NCBI GenBank assembly: GCA_029820875.1
Contig: JALGUK010000136.1
Span: 1 to 5,305 of the forward strand
Direction of reading: 5' to 3'
Length of the DNA stretch: 5,305 nucleotides
Source of the DNA: Candidatus Zipacnadia bacterium
Lineage (GTDB): Bacteria; Armatimonadota; UBA5377; JALGUK01
Shown here: positions 1 through 5,305 of the stretch, in pieces
Numbering within the stretch: position 1 is the first letter of the stretch
Layout of the letters: every line of letters begins with the position of its first letter
The notes under the pieces: generated by a model
Told to the model about the DNA's origin: nothing
Database searches by the model: none
What the model saw: only the letters and a program-made list of their open reading frames with translations
Position numbers and translations under genes: made by a program

Positions 1-1581
1 ATGATACTCGGCAGCGGTCCGAACCGTATCGGGCAGGGGATTGAGTTCGACTACTGCTGCGTCCATGCCGCGTTCGCGCTCCGGGAGGACGGCATAGAGA
101 CCATCATGGTCAACAGCAACCCGGAGACGGTCAGCACCGACTATGATACGTCCGACAAGCTTTACTTCGAGCCGCTGACCAAGGAGGACGTGCTCAACAT
201 CGTCGAAAAGGAGAAGCCGGACGGGCTGATAGTCCAGTTCGGCGGGCAGACCCCGCTGAACCTCGCCGTCCCGCTCCAAAAGGCTGGAGTCCGCATCCTC
301 GGTACCTCACCCGACAGCATAGCCCGTGCCGAAGATAGGGAGCGTTTCCGTGAGCTGATAAAGAAGCTCGGCCTGGTCCAGCCCGCCAACGGCATCGCCA
401 CCTCGTTCGAGGAGGCCAAGCGCATCGCCGGCGAGATAGGGTATCCGGTGGTGGTCCGGCCCTCGTATGTGCTGGGCGGCAGGGCGATGGAGATCGTATA
501 TGAGGAAGAGGCGCTGGAACACTATATCACCTCAGCCGCCGAGGCATCGCCTGAACAACCGATTCTGATAGATAAGTTCCTTGAGGATGCTATCGAAATA
601 GACGTGGACGCGGTAGCGGACGGGCAACGGGTGGTAATCGGAGGGGTTATGGAGCACATCGAGGAGGCAGGGGTGCACTCCGGCGACAGCGCATGTGTCT
701 TGCCCGCCTACAGCCTGACCGATGAGGAAATAGAGCGGGTAAAACAGTGCACTTACGCTCTCGCACGGGAACTTGGCGTCCGCGGACTGCTCAACATCCA
801 GTTCGCCATTCGCAACGACGTCCTGTATGTGCTCGAGGTAAACCCCCGGGCATCGCGGACAGTTCCCTACGTGAGCAAGGCGATAGGGGTGCCGCTTGCC
901 AAGATTGCTGCACGCGTTATGGCGGGCGCGACGTTGGATGAGACAGGCTTCACACGGGAAGTCGGGATGGAGCACTTCGCCGTCAAGTGCCCTGTGTTTC
1001 CGTTCGCAAAGTTCCCGGGCGCGGATACCCTCCTGGGGCCGGAGATGCGTTCGACAGGAGAGGTCATGGGCATTGACACGGACTTCGGCATCGCGCTCGC
1101 AAAGGCTTACATCGCGGCGGGGATGGTCCTCCCTTCGCGCGGGACCGTCTTTATCAGCGTAAAGAACAAGGACAAACGCAACGTTATCTGGCTGGCGAAG
1201 AGCCTCGACGAAATGGGCTACCACATCGTCGCAACGCAGGGCACTGCGCAGGTTTTGCGTCGCTATGGGATGAACGTGGACACCGTCTATAGAGTGCACG
1301 AGGAACGCGGACAGAACGCGCTTGACCTGCTCCGCGCCGGGAAGATTCAAATGGTAATCAACACACCGGCAGGCAGGCTGCCGACCGAAGACCAGGTCCG
1401 AATTCGCCGGGAGGCGGTGCTGCACAATGTCCCGTGTATCACCACCATGGCCGGCGCACAGGCTGCGGTCAGCGGACTGGAAGCTCTTCAACGTCAGGCG
1501 CTGCAAGTGAGGGCGTTGCAGGACTATCACGCTTCCATCCGAAAGTTAATCCATGATGCCGAGGAGGCAGCGAGTTCGTAG
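1..1581 (+). CDS. carB: Carbamoyl-phosphate synthetase large subunit, C-terminal half (5' partial)
   Basis: The large subunit makes carbamoyl phosphate from bicarbonate, ammonia (supplied by CarA from glutamine) and two ATP, feeding pyrimidine and arginine synthesis in the cytoplasm. The visible 526 residues align without gaps to about residue 563 onward of the 1073-residue E. coli protein. They comprise the second ATP-grasp (carbamate-phosphorylating) domain and the MGS-like allosteric domain. Seen: [14 protein letters not shown] at 6-19, [12 protein letters not shown] at 153-164, GVHSGDS at 224-230, [10 protein letters not shown] at 278-287, then the MGS-like domain from about 380 with ATQGTA at 411-416. 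The tail runs about 15 residues past the E. coli end. The ATG at base 1 is an internal methionine of the motif, so about 560 residues lie upstream. A naturally split carB cannot be excluded from this window. Position C330 corresponds to the E. coli ornithine ligand Glu892, and R431 to the nucleotide-site Lys993. The family call is near certain. Confidence 0.97.
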   Translation: MILGSGPNRIGQGIEFDYCCVHAAFALREDGIETIMVNSNPETVSTDYDTSDKLYFEPLTKEDVLNIVEKEKPDGLIVQFGGQTPLNLAVPLQKAGVRILGTSPDSIARAEDRERFRELIKKLGLVQPANGIATSFEEAKRIAGEIGYPVVVRPSYVLGGRAMEIVYEEEALEHYITSAAEASPEQPILIDKFLEDAIEIDVDAVADGQRVVIGGVMEHIEEAGVHSGDSACVLPAYSLTDEEIERVKQCTYALARELGVRGLLNIQFAIRNDVLYVLEVNPRASRTVPYVSKAIGVPLAKIAARVMAGATLDETGFTREVGMEHFAVKCPVFPFAKFPGADTLLGPEMRSTGEVMGIDTDFGIALAKAYIAAGMVLPSRGTVFISVKNKDKRNVIWLAKSLDEMGYHIVATQGTAQVLRRYGMNVDTVYRVHEERGQNALDLLRAGKIQMVINTPAGRLPTEDQVRIRREAVLHNVPCITTMAGAQAAVSGLEALQRQALQVRALQDYHASIRKLIHDAEEAASS

Positions 1582-1677
1582 TGCTGCAACGACGGCCTTC
1601 CACATTTTGACACACGGAGCGCCGAAGGAGCCGAGGCTGACAGGCCCGTCGTGCGCGGTATCACGACAGGGTAAAGT

Positions 1678-1715
1678 CGAGATTCTTCGCTCCATTTGGT
1701 CGCTCAGAATGACAC
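1678..1715 (+). repeat. Interspersed repeat, copy 1, in carB-pyrF spacer
   Basis: This 38-base element shares both 14-base arms (CGAGATTCTTCGCT and GCTCAGAATGACAC) with the reverse complement of 5198-5227. It differs in the middle, which is CCATTTGGTC here and GC in the other copy. The outer ATTCT/AGAAT and the central CCA-TT-TGG are inverted repeats, so a weak hairpin is possible. It occupies part of the 182-base gap between carB and pyrF, the largest gap between genes here. No ORF or transposase is associated. It resembles small non-autonomous repeats scattered between genes in many bacterial genomes; that family assignment is from memory. Confidence 0.8.
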
Positions 1716-1748
1716 CGCATAGGGAGCCGCCGTTTTGGGGCCTTGCGG

Positions 1749-1755
1749 AAAGGAG
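1749..1755 (+). promoter_or_regulatory. Ribosome binding site deciding the pyrF start
   Basis: AAAGGAG, a strong Shine-Dalgarno sequence, lies 8 bases before CTG at 1764. It falls inside the reading frame if the upstream TTG at 1743 is used as start, and it is too far (32 bases) from the ATG at 1788. It therefore favours translation from the CTG codon. Confidence 0.65.
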
Positions 1756-1763
1756 AGTCGCTC

Positions 1764-2636
1764 CTGTCGAACTTCGCCGACCGCTTGATGGCGGCAATTG
1801 AGGAGAAGAACAGCCGCGTGTGCGTTGGGATAGACATTTACCCCGACCGGCTGCCGGCGGCTGCAACCGATCCGGTGGAGTTCGCACGAGCCATCGTCGA
1901 GGCGACTAAGGATGTGGCGGTCGCGTTCAAGCTCCAAATTGCATTCTTCGAGCAGTTAGGCCTCGCGAGGGCGGAGGAGACGCTGATTGCGGTAAGCGCG
2001 GCGGCGCGGGCAACCGGCGCCTTGGTAATCGTGGATGCGAAGCGCAACGACATAGCATCCACGGCCCAAGCCTACGCAGCGGCCTACCTGGGCGGGCGAT
2101 TGGGCGTTGACGCACTTACTGTAAACCCTTACCTCGGCTCCGACGGCGTCCAGCCGTTCGTGGACGAGGCCGCCAGGAACGACAAGGGGATATTCGTGCT
2201 CGTGAAAACTTCGAACCCATCATCGCAGGAGATTCAGGACCTCGAGGTGAAGACCGAGGATGAAACTATGAAGCTCTACGAGCACGTAGGCCGCCTGGTC
2301 GCAAATTGGGGGGAGCCGCTGAGAGGCCAAAGTGGGTACAGCTCCGTGGGTGCGGTCGTGGGCGCGACGTTTCCCGAGCAGGCGCAGCGGCTGCGCCATA
2401 TTATGCCGCACACCCCTTTTCTCGTGCCCGGCTACGGCGCCCAGGGAGCGACGGCTGATGATGTGAAGGCGTGTTTCGACGACAAGGGGCTTGGCGCGAT
2501 TGTGAACTCATCCCGGGGGATTTTGTATGCGTACCAGAGCGAGCGCTACCGGGGCAAACCTTTCGACGAGGCCGCCCGGGCTGCGGCCCGGCATATGCGG
2601 GACGAGATAAACGACGTGCTCTTGACCGAGCACTAA
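1764..2636 (+). CDS. pyrF: Orotidine-5'-phosphate decarboxylase, type 2
   Basis: It decarboxylates OMP to UMP, the last step of de novo pyrimidine synthesis, as a cytoplasmic TIM-barrel enzyme. At 290 residues from the CTG start it has the length of the type 2 (mycobacterial/Myxococcus-like) family, longer than the roughly 230-245 residues of type 1. Seen (numbering from CTG): CVGID near 20-24, AFKLQIAFFE at 54-63 including the conserved Lys, the catalytic D-x-K-R-x-D motif at 91-96 followed by IASTAQAY, TVNPYLGSDG at 119-128, VGATFPE at 199-205, PGYGAQGAT at 222-230, and the phosphate-binding NSSRGILYAY at 248-257. Start choice: the AAAGGAG at 1749-1755 points to CTG 1764. TTG at 1743 would give 297 residues but lacks a well-placed ribosome site, and ATG at 1788 would lose the FADRL segment typical of the family N-terminus. 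It lies 182 bases after carB and 31 bases before pyrB, consistent with one pyrimidine operon. Confidence 0.95.
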   Translation: MSNFADRLMAAIEEKNSRVCVGIDIYPDRLPAAATDPVEFARAIVEATKDVAVAFKLQIAFFEQLGLARAEETLIAVSAAARATGALVIVDAKRNDIASTAQAYAAAYLGGRLGVDALTVNPYLGSDGVQPFVDEAARNDKGIFVLVKTSNPSSQEIQDLEVKTEDETMKLYEHVGRLVANWGEPLRGQSGYSSVGAVVGATFPEQAQRLRHIMPHTPFLVPGYGAQGATADDVKACFDDKGLGAIVNSSRGILYAYQSERYRGKPFDEAARAAARHMRDEINDVLLTEH

Positions 2637-2652
2637 CTAAACGCTATCTGTC

Positions 2653-2661
2653 AAGGCGGGG
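2653..2661 (+). promoter_or_regulatory. Ribosome binding site of pyrB
   Basis: The purine-rich AAGGCGGGG ends 6 bases before the GTG at 2668, supporting this start. The downstream residues match the usual N-terminal segment of the catalytic chain, and no nearer ATG preserves it. Confidence 0.55.
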
Positions 2662-2667
2662 ATACAA

Positions 2668-3777
2668 GTGGGCCTGCAAGGCCGTGACATAGTAAGCATT
2701 ACAGATCTCACTAAATCGGAGCTGATTGCGCTCTTCGATCTGGCGGATGAGATGCGCACCAATATGGTGGACTTTCGCGATCTGGCCGTCGGCAAGATTG
2801 TGGCGGCTCTGTTCTTCGAACCGAGCACGCGGACGCGACTTTCATTTGAGACCGCCGCGCACCGAATCGGTGCCGAAGTTATCACTGTGACGGAGGCCCG
2901 CAGTTCATCTATGGCCAAGGGAGAGACCCTCGCCGACACGACTCGGATTATATCCTCCTACGTAGACCTGATTATCGCCCGCCACGCGCTCGAGGGCTCA
3001 GCGCGGGTGCTGGCTGACTACTCGACCATGCCATTCATCAATGCCGGCGACGGGGGCCACGAGCACCCGACGCAGACGCTCACCGACCTTTACGCAATGC
3101 GCAAGATGCTCGGTAAAATCGAGGGAATCACCATCGGGCTGTGCGGCGACCTCAAGCACGGTCGAACGGTGCATTCCCTCGCCAAGGCGATGGCTCTGTT
3201 CAACGCCACCATCATTTGCATTTCCCCCTCCTCGCTGACGATGCCGGAGAATGTCCTGCGTGACCTGGCCGAGGATTACGATTGCAGACCCCTTGAGATA
3301 GAGGCTCCGGAGAAGGTGATTAAGGACCTCGACGTACTCTACATGACCCGCGTTCAGCGCGAGCGCTTCGAGTCCGAGGAGGAGTACGAAGCTGTAAAAG
3401 GAAGCTACGTGCTCGACAAGGATCTCCTGTCCAAGGCAAAGAAAAAGATGATAGTCCTGCATCCGCTGCCGCGAGTGGATGAGATTGCCTATGAGGTAGA
3501 CGAGGACCGCCGGGCGGCGTACTTCGGCCAGGCAGCCCTTGGGGTTCCCGTCCGAATGGCTCTTCTGGCGGCGCTTATGGGGGCGCGCGACATAGAAGTT
3601 GCGGAGGAGACGCCGCCATGGCGCAAAGAGCACCGACGCATCACTTCCAAGACGCCGTGCGGCAACCCCAGATGCGTGACCACGACTGAAAAGTATCTGC
3701 CGTGGGAGTTCGAGGTCATCTGTGAAGAGCCCCTGAGACTCCGCTGCGTCTACTGTGATACCGAGCGCGAAGAGTAA
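2668..3777 (+). CDS. pyrB: Aspartate carbamoyltransferase with C-terminal PyrI-like zinc-binding tail
   Basis: It transfers the carbamoyl group of carbamoyl phosphate to aspartate, the committed pyrimidine step. Residues 1 to about 305 are a full catalytic chain close to E. coli PyrB. Seen: the carbamoyl-phosphate site FFEPSTRTRLSFE at 49-61, the 80s-loop Lys84 in SMAKGETLADT, Arg105, HPTQ at 133-136, Arg166 in KHGRT, R-V-Q at 228-230 at the head of the 240s loop, and HPLPRVDEI at 265-273. At 369 residues it is about 58 longer than E. coli PyrB (311). After a linker of about 25 residues, the tail has Cys331, Cys336, Cys360 and Cys363, with spacing C-x4-C-x23-C-x2-C. This equals the zinc ligands of E. 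coli PyrI (109, 114, 138, 141), and an Arg-Ile pair sits at the same distance before the first Cys. PyrI's N-terminal nucleotide-binding domain is absent, and argG follows instead of pyrI. The enzyme call is near certain. Zinc binding by the tail is inferred. Confidence 0.97.
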   Translation: MGLQGRDIVSITDLTKSELIALFDLADEMRTNMVDFRDLAVGKIVAALFFEPSTRTRLSFETAAHRIGAEVITVTEARSSSMAKGETLADTTRIISSYVDLIIARHALEGSARVLADYSTMPFINAGDGGHEHPTQTLTDLYAMRKMLGKIEGITIGLCGDLKHGRTVHSLAKAMALFNATIICISPSSLTMPENVLRDLAEDYDCRPLEIEAPEKVIKDLDVLYMTRVQRERFESEEEYEAVKGSYVLDKDLLSKAKKKMIVLHPLPRVDEIAYEVDEDRRAAYFGQAALGVPVRMALLAALMGARDIEVAEETPPWRKEHRRITSKTPCGNPRCVTTTEKYLPWEFEVICEEPLRLRCVYCDTEREE

Positions 3778-3780
3778 CTT

Positions 3781-3797
3781 GTATTCCAGTTGAATAC
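3781..3797 (+). repeat. Short inverted repeat between pyrB and argG
   Basis: GTATTC-CAGTT-GAATAC is a perfect 6-base inverted repeat with a 5-base loop. It starts 3 bases after the pyrB stop, and its last base is the first base of the argG ribosome site. It could be an operator or a weak hairpin near the ribosome site. It is short enough to be chance, and its half-sites face the opposite way from an ArgR box. Confidence 0.4.
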
Positions 3798-3803
3798 GGA
3801 GGT
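3797..3803 (+). promoter_or_regulatory. Ribosome binding site of argG
   Basis: CGGAGGT, close to the full anti-16S complement, stands 7 bases before ATG at 3811. It excludes the in-frame TTG at 3790, which lies upstream of it. Confidence 0.8.
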
Positions 3804-3810
3804 TTCAATA

Positions 3811-5004
3811 ATGCTGCAAATCGAGCTGGCGAAAACGAAGAAGTGCGCCGTGGCCTTCAGCGGCGGCCTGGACTCCACCCTGTGCATAAAGCTCCTTTTC
3901 GATAAGTACGGCGCAGAGGAAGTCCTCGCTGTAACGGTCAACGTGGGTCTGGAGCAGTTTGAGATCGACGAATGCAAGTCCAAGGCCGAGCTTCTGGGCG
4001 TGCCCTGGACGATGATTGACGCCGAGGAGGAGTTCGTAAACGACTGGCTCACAAAGGCCATCCGCGCGAATTCCTCCTACGAGGGATACCCGGTCGCGAC
4101 CTCAATGACCCGTCAACTAATCGCCAAGAAGGTCGCCGAGTATGCCGTCCAGCAGGGCTGTGACGCCATTTGTGAGGGCAGCACAGGCAAGGGCAACGAC
4201 CAGTACCGCATGAACAACGTCTTCACGCTCTTCGCCCCGGACCTGACGGTCATCTGCCCGGTCCGCGACTTCAACTTCACGCGCCAGCAGGAGAAGGAGC
4301 TCTCGGCCCAGTATAACATCCCCTACAAGGAGGGCATCGGGGACGATCTGACCATGTGGTGCCGCTCCATCGGAAGCGGCGAGGTGGACAACCTCACCAT
4401 GCGCCTGCCCGAGAGCGACTACATCTGGTACAAGTTCCCCGAGAACGCCCCTGACGAGCCGACGACCATCGAGATTGAGTTCGAGGAAGGTCTGCCGGTC
4501 CGCTGCGACGGCCACGAGGGTGTCGGGCCCATCATCCACTACCTCAATAAGCTCGGCGGCGAGAACGCGATCGGCAAGATTGATATGTTCGAGGACGGCA
4601 TGATCGGCATGAAGTCCCGTGAGGCCTATGAGGCACCGGCGGCGCAGATAATCCTGACGCTGCACCGGGACCTCGAGCAGCTCTGCTTGACCAAGGAAGA
4701 GGTGCAGTTCAAGCCGGTCGTCGAGCAGAAGTGGGCCTACATGGTCTATCACGGCGCGTGGTTCCACCCTCTCAAGAGCGAGCTTGACGCCTTCATCGAG
4801 GCATCGCAGAAGTGGGTCAATGGGACGTACAAGGTCCAGCTTTACAAGGGAAACATAGACATCGTCTACCGCGAGTCGGACACGGCTCTTTTCGCGCCGG
4901 AGCTGAGGTCGCTGGCGACCTCCGGGTGGGACCAGCGCGAGTCCGGGCCGGCGACAAAGATTCACGCGATGCAGTACAAGGTGCTGCAGAAGAGGGGGTT
5001 CTGA
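3811..5004 (+). CDS. argG: Argininosuccinate synthase, divergent motif variant
   Basis: It joins citrulline and aspartate using ATP (to AMP and pyrophosphate), giving argininosuccinate, the penultimate step of arginine synthesis. The 397 residues match the usual length of about 400 for the common bacterial/archaeal type, not the longer E. coli type (about 447). Seen: the ATP pyrophosphatase loop AFSGGLDST at 15-23, EGYPVATS at 91-98, GSTGKGNDQYR at 123-133, MWCRSI at 182-187, APDEP near 213-217, IGMKSREAYEAP at 265-276, and LYKGNI at 344-349. By comparison with the human enzyme, Tyr93, Thr97, Ser98, Arg101, Thr125, Asn129, Asp130, Arg133, Ser186, Glu261 and Tyr273 hold the substrate-binding positions. 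Odd points: SGGLDST replaces the usual SGGLDTS, MTRQ replaces LARP, and a serine ligand seems to be Gly177. It begins 33 bases after pyrB behind a strong ribosome site, so co-transcription with the pyrimidine genes is likely. Neither argF nor argH is in view. Confidence 0.92.
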   Translation: MLQIELAKTKKCAVAFSGGLDSTLCIKLLFDKYGAEEVLAVTVNVGLEQFEIDECKSKAELLGVPWTMIDAEEEFVNDWLTKAIRANSSYEGYPVATSMTRQLIAKKVAEYAVQQGCDAICEGSTGKGNDQYRMNNVFTLFAPDLTVICPVRDFNFTRQQEKELSAQYNIPYKEGIGDDLTMWCRSIGSGEVDNLTMRLPESDYIWYKFPENAPDEPTTIEIEFEEGLPVRCDGHEGVGPIIHYLNKLGGENAIGKIDMFEDGMIGMKSREAYEAPAAQIILTLHRDLEQLCLTKEEVQFKPVVEQKWAYMVYHGAWFHPLKSELDAFIEASQKWVNGTYKVQLYKGNIDIVYRESDTALFAPELRSLATSGWDQRESGPATKIHAMQYKVLQKRGF

Positions 5005-5013
5005 GGCTGAGTG

Positions 5014-5048
5014 CCTCACCCCCGGCCCCTCTCCGTTCCGGAGAGGGG
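5014..5048 (+). repeat. GC-rich hairpin repeat, copy 1; possible argG 3' end structure
   Basis: It begins with CCTCACCCCCGG and continues into CCCCTCTCC (5026-5034), loop GTTCC, then GGAGAGGGG (5040-5048), a perfect 9-bp stem (10 if the loop's outer G-C pair forms). It starts 9 bases after the argG stop. No T-run follows (AGCACGCCAG), so it is not a classical intrinsic terminator, though it could protect the 3' end of the transcript. Its first 25 bases recur with one mismatch at 5281-5305, which marks it as a repeat rather than a dedicated terminator. Confidence 0.8.
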
Positions 5049-5197
5049 AGCACGCCAGAGGCGTCGGGGATGAGGAGGCCGTCGTTGTTGCAGTTGGTAG
5101 TAGGCTCGCAAGGGCCGTCGCCATCTCGTCCAACGGCGAAACGACACGCGCCTTGCGGCGCTACTACGAACTGTTGGCGCCCATCCGGTCCACGAAT

Positions 5198-5227
5198 GTG
5201 TCATTCTGAGCGCAGCGAAGAATCTCG
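5198..5227 (-). repeat. Interspersed repeat, copy 2 (inverted relative to 1678-1715)
   Basis: This 30-base element, read on the - strand, has both 14-base arms identical to those at 1678-1715 and a 2-base centre (GC) instead of 10 bases. The matching arms, 3.5 kb apart and in opposite orientation, show a dispersed repeat family rather than chance. It overlaps no gene. Confidence 0.8.
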
Positions 5228-5280
5228 TCGTTGACTCTCGCAGGGGCGCCGTGGGAAGCATACGGCTGGCGTTGGTCGGG

Positions 5281-5305
5281 CCTCACCCCCCGCCCCTCTC
5301 CGTTC
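5281..5305 (+). repeat. GC-rich hairpin repeat, copy 2 (cut by the window edge)
   Basis: These 25 bases match 5014-5038 at 24 positions, with C instead of G at position 11 of the repeat. The window ends in what would be the hairpin loop, so the second arm should lie just outside. It is in the same orientation as copy 1, 267 bases apart. Confidence 0.75.

Larger units (their letters stand above)
5005..5305. other. Gene-free, repeat-rich region downstream of argG
   Basis: No convincing gene is present. The stretch contains a hairpin repeat (5014-5048), an inverted copy of the carB-pyrF spacer repeat (5198-5227) and the first 25 bases of another hairpin repeat at the right edge. Between 5060 and 5206 one + frame is open and has coding-like composition, but it has no usable start and no recognisable motif. 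No promoter consensus or RNA gene was recognised. Confidence 0.7.

Noticed and set aside
1..3. ATG at the first base as the true start of a split or short carB gene
   Set aside because: The methionine is the conserved position inside the [16 protein letters not shown] motif of full-length CarB, and the strand preceding it would be missing. Truncation by the window edge is simpler.
532..1530. 332-residue open frame on the - strand opposite carB
   Set aside because: It lies wholly antisense to a highly conserved gene and reads as low-similarity, Arg/His/Cys-rich protein. It is a shadow of codon bias in GC-rich DNA.
1607..1612. TTGACA, a perfect -35 box, between carB and pyrF
   Set aside because: About 17 bases downstream there is only GC-rich sequence with nothing resembling TATAAT, so a promoter is not supported.
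3781..3797. ArgR operator (ARG box) before argG
   Set aside because: ARG boxes have half-sites arranged TGAAT...ATTCA. Here the order is ATTC...GAAT, so the orientation is wrong.
3790..3810. argG start at TTG 3790
   Set aside because: The strong CGGAGGT ribosome site lies downstream of that codon and serves ATG 3811.
5014..5048. Dedicated rho-independent terminator of argG
   Set aside because: The stem is strong but no U-tract follows, and the same sequence recurs at 5281. It is called a repeat with possible 3' end function.
4117..5133. 338-residue open frame on the - strand opposite argG
   Set aside because: It is the antisense shadow of argG, extends into the repeat region, and has a Leu/Asp/Val-repetitive composition with no domain.
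1678..5305. CRISPR-like array from the repeated elements
   Set aside because: There are only two copies of each element, widely and unevenly spaced, in mixed orientation, with no regular spacers or cas genes.

Overview
The window holds four complete or partial biosynthetic genes, all on the + strand and closely packed: the C-terminal half of carB (large subunit of carbamoyl-phosphate synthetase), pyrF (type 2 orotidine-5'-phosphate decarboxylase), pyrB (aspartate carbamoyltransferase) and argG (argininosuccinate synthase). A roughly 300-base gene-free stretch full of dispersed repeats follows. It is chromosomal core metabolism. I see no phage, transposase, CRISPR, tRNA or rRNA signal.

Layout: carB (cut by the left edge) ends at 1581. 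A 182-base spacer to pyrF carries one copy of an interspersed repeat. pyrF, probably starting at a CTG codon, ends at 2636. pyrB starts 31 bases later at a GTG. argG starts 33 bases after pyrB, behind a strong Shine-Dalgarno sequence and a small inverted repeat. After argG come a GC-rich 35-base hairpin repeat (5014-5048), a second inverted copy of the repeat in the carB-pyrF spacer (5198-5227), and the start of a second copy of the hairpin repeat, cut by the right edge (5281-5305).

How the genes work together: CarB makes carbamoyl phosphate. PyrB condenses it with aspartate in the first committed pyrimidine step, and PyrF performs the last step to UMP. ArgG belongs to the arginine branch, which also uses carbamoyl phosphate (through citrulline). 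Packing argG behind pyrB suggests the two users of carbamoyl phosphate are co-expressed.

The most interesting feature is in pyrB. The catalytic chain carries a C-terminal tail with the exact cysteine spacing (C-x4-C-x23-C-x2-C) of the zinc domain of the PyrI regulatory subunit, but without PyrI's nucleotide-binding allosteric domain, and no pyrI gene follows. ArgG is also unusual in its signature motifs while keeping most substrate-binding positions.

Organism: a bacterium of moderately high GC content. The type 2 PyrF, the gene set and the two dispersed repeat types (a CATTCTGAGCG...CGAAGAATCT type and a CCTCACCCCCGGCCCCTCTCC type) remind me of uncultured Chloroflexota/Dehalococcoidia-like genomes. 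That is an impression from memory, not a demonstrated assignment.
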